Positions 1-11,953 of a stretch of DNA of 64,000 bases are shown here, piece by piece. The DNA is taken from NCBI GenBank assembly GCA_946807835.1, contig OX327711.1:12931501-12995500 (forward strand), in the 5' to 3' direction. A model generated the notes under the pieces. That model worked only from the letters and a program-made list of their open reading frames with translations. It did no database searches and had not been told where the DNA came from. The stretch comes from Ailanthus altissimus (Eukaryota > Streptophyta > Magnoliopsida > Sapindales > Simaroubaceae). Within the stretch, counting starts at the first letter, position 1, and each line of letters begins with the position of its first letter. A program made the translations under genes and the position numbers.

Positions 1-256
1 CTCTTGACATAATTACATCGAGAAGATGCAAATTGATCGAAGAAATGCAAAATACCATTAATGATAGGAGATTCAATTGAATGAGAAAAACGATTTTAAA
101 TAATCATATTGCGATAATTTGTCTTAGCTTCAAAAATTTAAAATTGGAATTATTCTTTTACATCAATGAGAGGATGCAAAGTTCTTTTGCATATCTTAAA
201 ATTGAAATAAGAAGCTACGGAATCATTTAATAGCCTGGCAGTGGAACGAATGCAAT
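1..256. other. Unassigned flank of Copia element
   Basis: AT-rich DNA with no coding pattern, promoter or repeat that I recognise. It ends where the Copia LTR begins. No target duplication shared with the other side of that LTR element (3390 onward) is visible, so it may or may not have been contiguous with that side before the insertion. Confidence 0.4.
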
Positions 257-1294
257 TGTTGAAGGATATTAGTTTTAACACTAATTTGTTTTAGGAATTA
301 ACTTTTATTCTAATATTTAATTGTTGCAAAAATTTTTAATCACAAATAAAATAAGAGCAAGAATAAAAACAAGATCATAAACATCCCATTGCACCGATTA
401 GGGGTGTTCGTAGTGACTAAGGGGGTCGAAGCCCAAGAAGTGAGTTATTTATCAGCTAAGCATTCTTCTTACGGCTAGATTCAATCTCCTGGTCCATGTG
501 AAAAGGAAAAGGAAAAAGAAAAGAACATACACATAATCAATTATGTGGTTTGACACAATGCTTACGTCCACATTGAATCAAGGGATCTTAACATCTCTTA
601 TTAAAGTTCATAAAAGAACTACATATCACCATGATCTATCTCAATAGATTATAAAAAAATATATAATATAGATAACTCTAAAAAGATCTCTTAATGCTCC
701 TTTTGTTTGCACATAACAAAAGACATTCATTATGGTTCTATTTTAATGTATTCAAACACTTAGTATCTACCTACCTCTCTATTCTCTCTTGGAGTCTCTC
801 TTAATGCTTAATGAATTTTAAGGGATTACAAGAATTTATATAGTATAAAAGTATAAAAAATTCTAAACCTATTTGGAATAAGAGTCTTTATGTGTGAGAG
901 TCCAAAATTCACTTAAAAAAGTCAATTTGAACTACAAATGAATTTTTTCTCGAACAACCAATGCCCTCCCAGTGTTAATGCAACTATTCCAACACTGCGA
1001 TGTTCCTTGACGAATGCTAGGGCATTGGTTCAAAATTGTCACAATGCCGTGGCATTCTCAAGCAACTCGGGGGCGTTGAACTCTCTAAAATCAATGCGGA
1101 GGCATCCTATTTTCCAATGTTGGGATGTTCAAACCTGTATGACTCTTTTTGTGTTTACAAGCTCTTAATTGCTTTCAACTTTAAATTTTTTTCCTTCCTA
1201 GTACGACCTTTGCGTACTAGATTTCTTGTCGACTCTTATTGGTATCTATTTTAAATTTATGCTCAAATATGATTGTTGAATCACCAATTCCACA
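257..1294 (-). repeat. 3' LTR of deleted Copia element (Copia-A)
   Basis: This stretch is a diverged direct repeat of 2396-3389. Shared landmarks run in the same order: the TGTTGAA edge, the 'attgttg' block, 'ataagagcaag', 'cttggagtct', 'ctatttggaataagag', and the closing 'aattcca(a)ca'. With the internal remnant between the two copies and a primer-binding site beside the right copy, the element reads on the minus strand and this is its 3' LTR. The small ORFs at 938-1254 fall inside the LTR and do not look like genes. The inner edge is uncertain by a few bases. Confidence 0.75.
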
Positions 1295-2395
1295 CAAATC
1301 CCTCATTGATTCAAAATCTCTCTACTAGAGGGCTTTTGGATCCATCTATGCCAATTCTCTATGACTTATAGCTAATTTTAGTTCATATTTGTCTAGACTT
1401 AACTTACATTGGGCTCGTGACTTTGGTCTTCAAAGGTACAAATGCTTCTTGCATAGGGTATTGATGCCACGTATTTCCTTTTGACCCTCATCACTTTAGT
1501 GAGTTAATTTTAAATTTTTCCTTGTGGTTTGCATTCCCTCAACATCCTATGTTGAGCCTTCTATGGCCATCCCATCAAGAATATAGAGCCCCTATTTGTG
1601 CTTCTCATCCTTTATCATTATAAATAATTTTACTACCTTTAATATTTATTTTTCTGTTCGAATCGAATATCCTTCTTCATCTAGCTTTCTTAAGGATATC
1701 AAATTCTTTCTCAATTTAGGAACATGCATTACACCAAGTAAGTCCCTAAGCTTTCCATCATGCATCCTCATCTTTATGTCACCAACTTTTATGATCTTAC
1801 AAGTCATGTCAATCTTTATTAGTACTTTACCTCTAATGGTTTTATAGCTGGTGAACAATGATCTATCAGGGCATATATGGACACTACAACCAGAATCTAA
1901 TATTCATTTTTCAGCGTACTTCCCCTTAGAGGCTACTACAAATTCTATGATGATCTTATTGAAGGCATCGATATGATATCTTATTGAAAATCCTTCAAAT
2001 ATAGACAACTTATACAACTTTTTCTTCAAATACAGACAATTCGTTAAGGACTTCGTCATGTATAGGGCGTTAAGCTTCTTCTATAAATTCACAATCGTTT
2101 TCTCTTTAGCTGCTTCCCTCAATACTTTGTTACTTAATGACAAAACTATGGTACTGTGGACTATCTTCTAAATAGTTTCTCAATCTAACTCTTCAGATTT
2201 TATAGGTTTCTTCTCTTCGATAATAATTGCTTAGGTTTCCTCCAAGGCCGAGTCTAACCCCTTACTCACTAGTAAAGTCATAACCTTTACCTTTTATAAA
2301 TTAAAGTAATTTATCCTATTGAACTTCTCTATATTTTACTTAAAAGTTGTAATACCACTTAGATATATTCTCTTACCTTGGCTTTGATACCAATT
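1295..2395 (-). pseudogene. Copia-A internal remnant: gag joined to protease region
   Basis: Read on the minus strand from 2340 leftwards, the six-frame pieces give a Copia gag of the UBN2 type (SKGLDSALEE, then IVLSLSNKVLREAAKEKT, then LYMTKSLTNCLYLKKKLY, then HIDAFNKIIIEF). The reading passes abruptly to a protease active-site block ILDSGCS near 1890 and the GAG-pre-integrase stretch HVPKLRKNLISLRKLDEEGY (open at 1858-1646). The gag C-terminus and the CCHC zinc knuckle expected between these are missing, so an internal deletion has joined gag to protease. Integrase, reverse transcriptase and RNase H are also absent. Several in-frame stops remain. The element is defective and would have depended on others for mobility, if it moved at all in this form. 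Confidence 0.8.
2380..2392 (-). other. Primer-binding site of Copia-A (initiator tRNA-Met type)
   Basis: On the minus strand the bases just inside the right LTR read TGGTATCAAAGCC. This matches the usual plant Copia primer-binding site TGGTATCAGAGC, complementary to the 3' end of initiator tRNA-Met, with one change. It lies 3-4 bases from the LTR edge at 2396, as expected, and sets the element's orientation. Confidence 0.8.
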
Positions 2396-3389
2396 TGTTG
2401 AATGATATTAACCTTAACACTGATCTCTCTTAGGGATTAGCCTTTGCCCTAATATCCAATTGTTGTGGAAGTTTTCAATCACAAGAAAAATAAGAGCAAG
2501 ATTATAAAAGAACATACACACAATCAATTAAATGTTTTGTACAACACCTACATTCATGATGGATTAAGAAATCCTAACATTTCTTATTAAAATTCACAAC
2601 AAAACTACAGATTACTACGATCTATCTTAAGAGATTATCAAAGAAAACAATATAAAGAACTCTCAAAGAATCTTTTAGTGCTCCTTTTATTCACACAGAA
2701 TAAAGACACTAATTATGGTCCACCCTAATGTATCTAAGCACTTAGTATCTACATAGCTATCTATTCTCTCTTGGAGTCTTTCTTATTGCTTAATGAATCC
2801 TAAAGAGTTACAAGGATTTATATAATGTTTACAAAAGCCTAAAAAACTCTAAACCTATTTGGAATAAGAGTTTTTATGTGTGGGAGTCCAAAACTCACTT
2901 AAAAAAGTTAATTTGAACCAAAAATAAAATTTTCAAACAAGTAAGGCTGAGGCATTAATGCGACTATTCCAACACTATAATGTTATTCGAGAACACTGAG
3001 GCGTTGGTGTAACCTTGTCACAATGTCGCAACGTTCTCAGGAATATGAGGTGTTGGTCTCTCTGGAATCAAAGCAAGAGAGTTCTATACACTACAGTGTT
3101 CTTCAAGAACATTGGGGTGTTGGTGTAACCTTGTCACAATGCCACGACGTTCTCAGGAAATACAAGGCTTTGGTCTCTCTGGAATCAAAGCAAGGGAGTT
3201 CTATCTTCCAACATTGAGGTGTTTAAACTTGTACGACCATCTTTGTGTTTCCAAGCCCCTTATTGCTTTCAGCTCTATGTTTTGTTCTTTCCTTGTATGA
3301 CTTTCATGTACTAAACTTCTTGTTGACTCTTTATTGGTATTCATCTCAAATTCATACTCATACATAATTGTTGAATACTAATTCCAACA
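2396..3389 (-). repeat. 5' LTR of Copia-A
   Basis: Direct repeat of 257-1294, with TG...CA termini on the minus strand (TGTTGGAATTAG at the right edge, ...TTCAACA at the left edge) and the primer-binding site immediately inside. It contains a short internal duplication: 'ttggtgtaaccttgtcacaatg' type sequence followed by 'tggtctctctggaatcaaagcaa' occurs at about 3005-3075 and again at about 3118-3190. The left LTR has only one counterpart, so this duplication is particular to the right LTR. Confidence 0.75.
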
Positions 3390-4241
3390 ACAACCTTTAA
3401 AAATGCAAGTATTTTGGTATTCTCAATAATGACAAAGAATGACAAAAAAAATTCGAGATCATCAATAGGAATAAGCATGTATCATGAAAGCGCCAAAGTG
3501 TGTACTAGTGAACGAAGATATTAGATGCTAAAATTTACTGGCTTGCTATATCGATGCAAATTGGTGGCATAAGATAAGAGCACGCAAAATTGATTCATCT
3601 GTAACATTACAATGACAACATAGAGATAAGACAACAATATGTCTAATTTTAAGGTTCAATTTAGTAGGAAGAAAATCTCAAAAGGCTCTTCATATAAATA
3701 GCTTGATTTTGGTAGGTAACAAGAGTTCCACAATGTAGTCCACCAACTGGAAAAGAGATTAGATGCATTAGAATTTGAGGCATATTTATGAAGCAAAGCT
3801 AGATAATAACCAAATTAGACAGTGTAGAAGCCTTTTGGATGATGAAGCCAAATAGATGAATTCGGAACAAAAGAAATTCTAATTAGTATTAAAAAAATTT
3901 GTTCAACATCGATTAACAAAAATGTTTACTTAAGAATCCGAACATACCGTGGACCAATCTACTCCAATAAATCAGAAACAAGGAGAAAATCTTTAAACAA
4001 AAAAAAGTGTAATACGTCTGAAAGTTAATAGACGTGGTATCCATAGGTTTGAGAAAACTGCAATTTGATGACCATCACCTGCCTTTTAACAAACTCCGAT
4101 TTCAATAAACATCGTCCTATAAAATACTTTTCAATTAAATTGAATTACCAGGTTTGTAAATAGTATTGATAAAAGAGCAGTGAAAAAAGTACTAACTCCT
4201 TCGAATTTGAGCAACTAGAGAGTGGGGATTAGTGAGAATAT
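3390..4241. other. Unassigned interval
   Basis: About 850 bp of AT-rich sequence between the Copia element and the first LTR1 copy. No frame stays open for a meaningful length, and I see no tRNA, transposase or LTR signature. It ends with AATAT, the left target duplication of the LTR at 4242. Confidence 0.4.
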
Positions 4242-6636
4242 TGTTGGTGTCAATTAAAATTGGGAGTACACATGTGGTATTTGTATCAATTATACATGTA
4301 TACACACCAAATATAATATATATACGCAATCTATGCATCTCATACATAAATATGCGCAACGGAAGCTAAAAATCTAATTTCCTAAACAATGAACACAATA
4401 AATTTTATACTTCATTACATTAATAAAATTAAACAGATATTAATCACATTAATGCTAAAATTAAGAATAATCACCCCACAAGTCTTTAGAATAGTATAAG
4501 CTAGAGTACCACTCGAAGTGAGCCCGTTGGCAATTCTAAGACTCAACTGAGTGGGCTTGAAATGCTAGAATAACAGCTAAATTTTTCAGCACTGGTTTAA
4601 CATTTAAACTCCGAGATTAACTCTTAATCTGTATAATTTAACACTTAAACTATAAATTTATTTTTAATTTATTCAATATTTAAATTTATCAAAAATTTAA
4701 TTCTAAGGCAACAATGACGACCCTAGATTAAGATAAGAAGATGAATAATAGAAGAATAATTCTTTCTCTTTTATTTTTGTTGTCTTTAACACTTAAAAAC
4801 TAAACAAAACTTCTTGTTTCAATTTCCATCAAATGGCCGGCCACCAACATTTTGCAACAACCAATGAATTTTGTTTCTTTTCACTTTATATAGCTTTTAG
4901 ATTTAATAAATAATTAATAAGGTAACTAACCCATGTGGTTAATTCTTAATTATAATTATTTTATTAATAACTTAACAATTCAATTATAAAATATCTAAGC
5001 CTTTCACTTAACCTTAATTAATATATTAACCTAGGTTAGATTAAATTAAGGTAGTTAACTTAATCTTAGTGAACTATTAACTTAGGTTAGATTAAAGTTT
5101 ATTTAACTATTAAATAAATCAAAATATCTAATTAACTTAACTTAATAGTTAACTTTTAACCATAATTAAGTTAGTTATTTATTTAATAATTAAATAAATA
5201 AATAATTTATTTATTTAATAATCAATTAAATGAAATTATCTTTAAACCTTTATTTGGTTAGCAAGATAATCAAAAGTGAGTCTCACCTAACCACACACTT
5301 GAATAAACTCAACCGAAGACTCATTATACGTAATGTATCAATATTTAATTAGTCAACAACAATTATCAACTAATTATTATACTTAATACTTAAATATTGA
5401 TATGCGCGTATCCTAAGGATTCTAAAAACAAATATATTGTTTGCTAGAAATTGCTAGATTAAACAATTCAATTTGGTATGCTGTTCTAGTACACAACGAG
5501 TACACTTCATATTGCGGGACTCTCCATGTCTATGCTCGATTCATTAAATAAAACTATTCTATAAGTTCGTGACTGATGCCCTACGCACACGTCATAGATA
5601 TTATAAATTAGTATGTTAGACCATACAAGTTGATGTCAAATTGTATACGTATAATTCTTTCGTCTCTTATATCTTGAAAGAGCGAGAATAGATCAGCACC
5701 GTCTAATTTCCATATGCTCATTTGTGAACATATCTCTAGATTTATATTTCGTAAAATAATATTCACGAACTCCTTTACGATATTGTTTAACCCTATAAAA
5801 AAACTCTTTTTTTGGGTAACTGCTTTTGGCCAAAAGACTTCCTGAAATACAATTCTTGGAGCATCAAGATATACAACTCTCCTATGAGAGCTGACGGATC
5901 CTATATCTACGCACACTAAACTTTATGAGCATCAGATCATACCTAGTGACACCCAACGGTCAGACCATGAAAGGTCTCTGACATGCATTAAACTAAAACA
6001 TGGTGGATTACTCAAAAGCCCATCGTGATGCTCAGGTCAAAAGATCACAAATACTACTCAACTCAAGAGGACTCACCATTAATGACTTCATAGGATGTCT
6101 ATTGGCGTCTTCTTAAGTTTGTTTAGTATCCAGTCTTGACTGAATACCCGCATGCCTATAAGAGCTCTAAGCTTATGGTCAGCTAAAAATAACCATCTAT
6201 GCCCTGCAGATATAAACATACACTGACCTATATAAAAGGGATTTATCGACAGATTTGCATCAATGAAAATAGATCAGGAAGATAATGTTTGAGAACATAC
6301 TTACATAATGACATTTCTTAGCACCTGATTGCAACTATGTAATTACTAGTATACCCTCAAGTCTTTGTTCCATTATAGATAAGGCTCTAACTCCTTAGAA
6401 TTCACTGACTATTATAACCTGCTAACTCTTTAGTATTTATAATTGTCAATGATGCTAATTCTTAGCGTTGATCTGAACTCCTTTAGATCATATCTGAACT
6501 TCCTTAGATCATACAATGTCAGTAATGTACCATATATGTATTCAATACTAACGATTATACGAAATATTTATTGTATAAATATTAAAAATTAATATTCATA
6601 CAACATTGAAATGGCACGTAAGCATCGGCTCTAGCA
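4242..6636 (-). mobile_element. Solo LTR, family LTR1 copy A
   Basis: A 2.4-kb solo LTR reading on the minus strand from TGCTAGAGCCGATGCTTACG at the right edge to ...ACACCAACA at the left. It is flanked by AATAT (4237-4241) and AATAC (6637-6641), a 5-bp target duplication with one mismatch. Sequence blocks around 5440-6300 match the other LTR1 copies, such as 'acacatgtg', 'gcatcggat/atc' and 'ggtggatcactcaaaagccc'-like stretches. No internal domain lies beside it, so it probably arose by LTR-LTR recombination. The 102-codon frame at 5608-5916 lies within it. Confidence 0.8.
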
Positions 6637-7950
6637 AATACTCGATCATTGTTTAGCTATAACAACTTAATTGAAGGATGAAGAATCTTTAAAACGTAAG
6701 CCTCCTCATTTCTTTAGATGACATAATGACTCTTATTTCAAGCAGTGAATTTTATCATGTCTATTAGAATTTACTCACCACAAAGAACGGACCATTTTGC
6801 ATAAATCTTTACAAACTGAAATGAGAAATTAGAAAATAATCATTACATATGTAGGAATAGTTTCGATAATTACCTTGACTAATATTATTCCCTTAAAATT
6901 TGCTTTCCCTTAGAGAAAAAAAATCAACGTTTCCAGAGCTGTAGTTGTTTACATAATTTTTTATTGACATAAAAAATACTTCTATTTTATTTATACTAAT
7001 CATTGTTGAGAGACCTAAATATTTGTTTAGAATAACATATCGAGCATTTCAAGATGTACATTTAGGCTAAAAATTACGATTGATTTATTTAAATTATACT
7101 TTGACTAGCAAAGATTCATATTGATAGAACAAATTTAAAGTTTTACAATCTTGAGTTATGGTTGCCCAGAAAATAAGGCTATCTTTTCTTCTTTTTTTAA
7201 AATGATTAACTCAGAGATGTAGTGCTCAATGAAGTTATCTCTATGATAGAAAAGAGAATAAGAACTTTACATATAATGATTTGACTTAGCGATCATAACC
7301 TTAAAAAAGGTCTTTATATATTAGGTTAGACTATAATTTCATCAATAATAATTTAATTAGAATAAAGTTTTTACATATGATAAGTCTATATCAAATTAGA
7401 TTTCTCTAGAGTCCTATAAGAGATAACCTAAATAGATTACTCAAATTAGCTCTTATTTAAGATAACTCATAATATGTAATTATTATTAATATGTGGGCAT
7501 ACATAAAGGAAATAATAAAACTTAACAACCTTCCATTTGGGCCATATATGTCATATGAAAATAATTATACATTATAAACCTTAATACATATAATGAATGT
7601 TATCCTATCTTGAAACGTCTTCTTAAATAAAATCTACTTTATTAACTATATTAATATGGGATCAAAGTGACGTTTGTTGCACATATCGCAACTAAACCTA
7701 TTAATGTTTAACATAATCACTGATATAAATCAAATATGAATGTGTAGCATGAAAATTACATGAAATTTGATATCAAACACGCCTATTTTTATCTAGTCTT
7801 ACTTTATAATTCTAACGAGTTAAATAATTTCTAAACTTTATAAAAAATCGCAATAGAAAATACTAACTACCTTTTAAAATTTATGCAAAATCATAGTAGA
7901 AAGTACATATTTATTTCAGAGTTTTAACAAATAATTCATCAAACTTTATT
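6637..7950. other. Unassigned interval, possibly Copia-B 3' end and LTR
   Basis: AT-rich DNA downstream (on the minus strand) of the Copia RNase H end at 7951. By position, part of it should be the Copia 3' untranslated region and LTR, but I cannot find a second LTR copy in the window to prove that or define its borders. No protein-coding potential is seen. Confidence 0.3.
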
Positions 7951-8746
7951 CTATAGATTATAAAATAAATGTGTCTTAACCAAATGAACACCAAATAACA
8001 AAATTCTACTATTTATGCACATCATCAAACAATATAATACCCATACAAGCAATATGATTAGAAACACTTTGGGCGATAACTCTTTGGTGAGCGTATCCGC
8101 AATCATATAGTTTGTACTAATATGTTCTATTGATACTTGTTTACTTAAAACTCTCTCTTTAACAATTAAAAATTTGATGTCAATGTACTTAGACTTCAAA
8201 GAGTTTCTGTTGTTATAGAATACATCATTGCAACTTTATTATCACAATAAATTTTCAATGGTCTTTCAATGCCATTAATAATCCACAACTTCGTGATAAA
8301 AGTTTGTAACCATATCTTAGATTTGATGCCTCAAAACAAGTTATAAATTTGGCCTCTATAATAAAAGAAGCTATGAATGTATGCTTAACACTCTTCTAAA
8401 AAATAGCTCCCTTAGGCAAAGTGTATATATAGTCTGACATATATCTTATATTATTTAATATCTAGGCATCCAGTAAAATCAAAGTTAGAATACCCTACGA
8501 TTTCTAATCTATATAATATTTTATATATGAGTATGTAGTCTTTTGTTCTTTAAAAATATCAGATAACCTATCTGGCTGCTTTCTAATGATTCACTCTGAG
8601 GTTACTCAAACATCTACCTAGTATTCCAACAATGTACATAATATCTAGATGCATATACATTTGAGCATACATGAGACTTACTACTGCTGACACATAAAGA
8701 ATTTTCTACATCTCTTTATGTTCAATCTCATTCTTGGGGCATTACC
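7951..8746 (-). pseudogene. Copia-B pol remnant: RT end and RNase H
   Basis: Minus-strand reading gives the C-terminal part of a Copia polyprotein. From right to left: a block with YMQMYMHLDIMYIVG and LGRCLSNL, then a stretch matching the RNase H region, then an open segment from 8199 with IDIKFLIVKERV, VSIEHISTNYMIADTLTKEL and SPKVF. The last is the conserved tail of plant Copia RNase H. Stops and frameshifts break it between blocks. The upstream continuation lies at 11342-11465, on the far side of the LTR inserted at 8747-11341. Confidence 0.8.
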
Positions 8747-11341
8747 TGTCACGCCTCAAATTCGAAAAGATTTGACATTCGACATCACTTATACTCATTC
8801 AGTGATGTATGGTCATAAATAATATTGTATAAATTTCAAACATAAATTTTCACATAAGAATCCTTAGTAAGTTGCTAGTAAGATCATCACAAAATTAAAC
8901 CATGAACATACTTTGTGGAACATAAACCAAATACAATCACACTTAATGAAATAATTATAAGTACGTATTCAATAAGGATAAATCAAATGTCTCAAACTAG
9001 ATGTCCACCAATTAAACAATTAGCAACCTAGTAACTTAGGGAACCTAAGAGATAACAGAAGCCTTGCCAAATCTGCTAAGCACATATATACCTTATTTAC
9101 CTGAAATCACAATAAATTATGATAAATATAAAACTCAGTAAGCATACTAGTTTTTCATATACCAAAATACTTAAATATTCATATACATAATGCATTAGTA
9201 TGATATGGCCATGTTGGATCATAATAAAAAATCTTATCAAAATTACATGTTAAATAAGCGCTTACATATTCTTTCAAAATATATAATAAGAATATCATCA
9301 CTTAACTATTACTTAATAGGACTTCATATATCACATAATTAGCCAAGTGCCGCCCATCAATGACATATCATATGAGAGAAATAGCATAAGTGAGACTTAG
9401 ATTATATATAATGCTTATGCCCGAAGGTAAGAGCTAAACCCTTACCCTGATCATTGGTGAGTCCTCTCACATACACCAATACGCCATCATACAAATGTGA
9501 TGACTCACTCTTCTTGTAGGGTACCCATAGGATACTCCTTACATGCGGAACACATAACAAATATACCGATCCCAAAGAAAATGCCACACATAAAGGCTCC
9601 ACATATTACATAAGGTGCCTACTAAGTAAATAGTGAGTTCAAGCATATGCAAAATATAAAATATATCCCATGGACATATTTCACTTCAAAAGCTTTCTTT
9701 GTTAAACACGTTTTATTTTGAAAGCTCACTTTCATAAACATATGCATGTCATGTATGTCTATGCTCAATGTCAATACTCACATTTATAAACAGATGTATT
9801 TCACATTTCATACCAAAGTATGCTTTAGTATAACGTAAACATATCTCAAAGTACATTTACAAAATCATGCATAAATAATTACTTTGTTTATTGTGATTCC
9901 AATGAAAGTTTAATATACTTACTTCTCAATACTTTCGAATACAAGGCTTAATTCTCCTTAACCTATTAGTAGAGATTAATCCTTTCATAAGTATTACTAT
10001 TCATATAAAACACTTTAAATAGCTTACAAAGTTACACAAATTACACTTATTACATCAAATTGGTCCAATGACTTGATTTCTTAAAACTTGTCAATTCTGA
10101 TCACTTATATCTAACAAAATTTTCTTATATATCAAATGATGTCTAATTACTCCAAAATTAGAATATGTCATTCTTGACTCATATATCTTTCTCCTACATG
10201 AATATTATATCATAATTCCTACAAAGTCCATTTCATAAATATCATTAAATCCAAATCATTATCTTGATAGAATTTAGATATTTACTGGACAATATTCAGT
10301 CTCCTAATTTTATAAAATCACATACCGACTTAAAAATTATAAAAATATAACAGCATTAATCGTGACACATATCTCAATCCATGATAAATATTTTACTCCA
10401 AAATTTATGCGAAAGTAATTTTAAAACTATTTTATTCCATAGCTTTAAAAATCTATTAATCAAACACTACAGTGAGCTGATACAATTTAAAAAATCATAA
10501 AAATTTAACCACATTGATCTAAATGCTCAATTTATAATGTCATACTAGACATTAAAATTATCATATTCCAAAATTTTATATTTTTTACATCTTTTGATAG
10601 ATCAAATTTTGTTCATAACTTGAGCATACTATTAATATAGGAAATTTCCAACATTTTAGAGTTATTTTAGTAAATTTATTATAAATTTAATTTGTGGAAT
10701 TATTAATTGATTTAAAGTCTCACATGATCTTAAACATGTCTAGTTTTATATTCATAAAAATAAAAACCTGAATCAAAATACAAAAGTTTACAAAAGTCTC
10801 GGATCGAGATACTGTTATGCATAAATTCTATAAATCTATCATGATTCATCAATTTATCCATATAATCATCATCAATTCTCAACATATCTCATGAAATCTA
10901 CATCAAATCCTCAATTTAACATATTTTCAAAAATTAACTTAATTAACACTAAGAAACCAAGAAAGAGTTATTATATACCTCTTAAAATTTAAAATTTTAA
11001 TTTCTTCTTATTCTCTTTCTCTCCCCTTCTCTTTTCTCTCTCTAAAAGAGTGGCTCGATCAAAATGAATGTATTAGGGTTACAAAATTTATGTTTTTATA
11101 TTAATAGGCTAATTTTTTAGTATTTATATATTAGCCCTTAAAACTTTCAAAGTATTATAATTTAGTCCCTAAAATAAATCTAAAGTCTTGCAAATAAACC
11201 TAATACTACTGATAGGTTCTTAATATATACAAATAATACTAATAATAATAAATAAATTAAGTATCATCCACGTTAAATAAAATATAAATATTATATATAT
11301 AAATATTCATTTTTACTGGTTGTGGATAAGCGGTTACTGCA
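8747..11341 (-). mobile_element. Solo LTR, family LTR2 copy 1
   Basis: A 2.6-kb LTR on the minus strand, starting TGCAGTAACCGCTTATCC at the right edge and ending ...GGCGTGACA at the left. It aligns block by block with 16240-19034, 27161-30012 and 32191-34865 and is the most diverged copy. It splits Copia-B. The flanks TTACC (8742-8746) and CTAAC (11342-11346) look like a decayed 5-bp target duplication: taking out the LTR and one flank restores the Copia reading KGDKFRLC-x-CPKNEIE. A TATA-like TATAAAAAC lies on the minus strand near 11092-11100. Confidence 0.8.
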
Positions 11342-11465
11342 CTAACAGAGCCTAAACTTATCACCCTTAGTAATGGACGTATCTCTTGGAGCACAATCCT
11401 TCATGCCATATCTATTAAGTACCTTATAAATATAGTTCTTTTGTGATAATGCGAAATATTTTTAA
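11342..11465 (-). pseudogene. Copia-B pol fragment (end of RT domain)
   Basis: The minus strand reads LSQKNYIYKVLNRYGMKDC followed by APRDTSITKGDKFRLC, then a stop. This is the conserved block after the YVDD motif in plant Copia reverse transcriptases (usual form LSQKxYIxKVLxRF). It joins in frame to the fragment ending at 8746 once the LTR2 insertion is removed. Its right boundary with the hAT sequence is not sharp, between about 11460 and 11490. Confidence 0.8.
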
Positions 11466-11567
11466 TTTAGTTTCTATAATGCTAATTTTATCTGTTGTAA
11501 ACCTATTATAGCATTATCTAATTTATTTTAATTTTTTAATATCTCAAGTTTTTTTATTTGTTTTTAG

Positions 11568-11953
11568 ATGAGTAAAGATTCAAGTTCGAAGAGCTTATCT
11601 AAACATAATGATCTTGGATTGAAAATACCACCATGTCTTCTCATCATTTGTAATCAAGAAGGGAAAAGTGCTACAATTTTTTTCAATAAGAGAAAGAATA
11701 AAGGAAAGGCACAAAGTATAATGCAACCTCCTTCACAAGTGCCCAAAGGGCCAAAACTTCATCATCATAATCAATAACAACAACATTAAGACAAAGATCC
11801 AAGGTTTGGATGTGTTTGTTAAATATGCTAATAATCAAGATTAGGCGAAGTATAAGTATTGTAGAAAAGTGTATCAATGTAATTCCATAAACCATGGGAT
11901 AAGTAATATGAACGCATATATGAAGAAGTTGTTGGGTGTTGATTATTCTAGAG
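11568..11953 (+). pseudogene. hAT-1 transposase, N-terminal part with BED finger
   Basis: The frame opens at 11568, directly after a pyrimidine-rich stretch ending in tttttag that resembles an intron acceptor; a 5' intron is usual in plant hAT genes. After a low-complexity Lys/Ser/Gln-rich N-terminus, a BED-type zinc finger follows at about 11836-11930: YCRKVYQC...HGISNMNAYMKK. By comparison with the usual plant form (KCxYCxKxYxC...HGTSNMxxHMK), the first Cys is Tyr and the last His is Tyr, so zinc binding is probably lost. A stop lies in the linker before the finger. The gene resumes at 14131 beyond an inserted LTR. This would be the DNA-binding end of an Ac-like transposase. Confidence 0.8.

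Noticed and set aside
5608..5916. 102-codon ORF as a possible gene
   Set aside because: It lies wholly inside LTR1 copy A and is not open in the same frame in the other copies.
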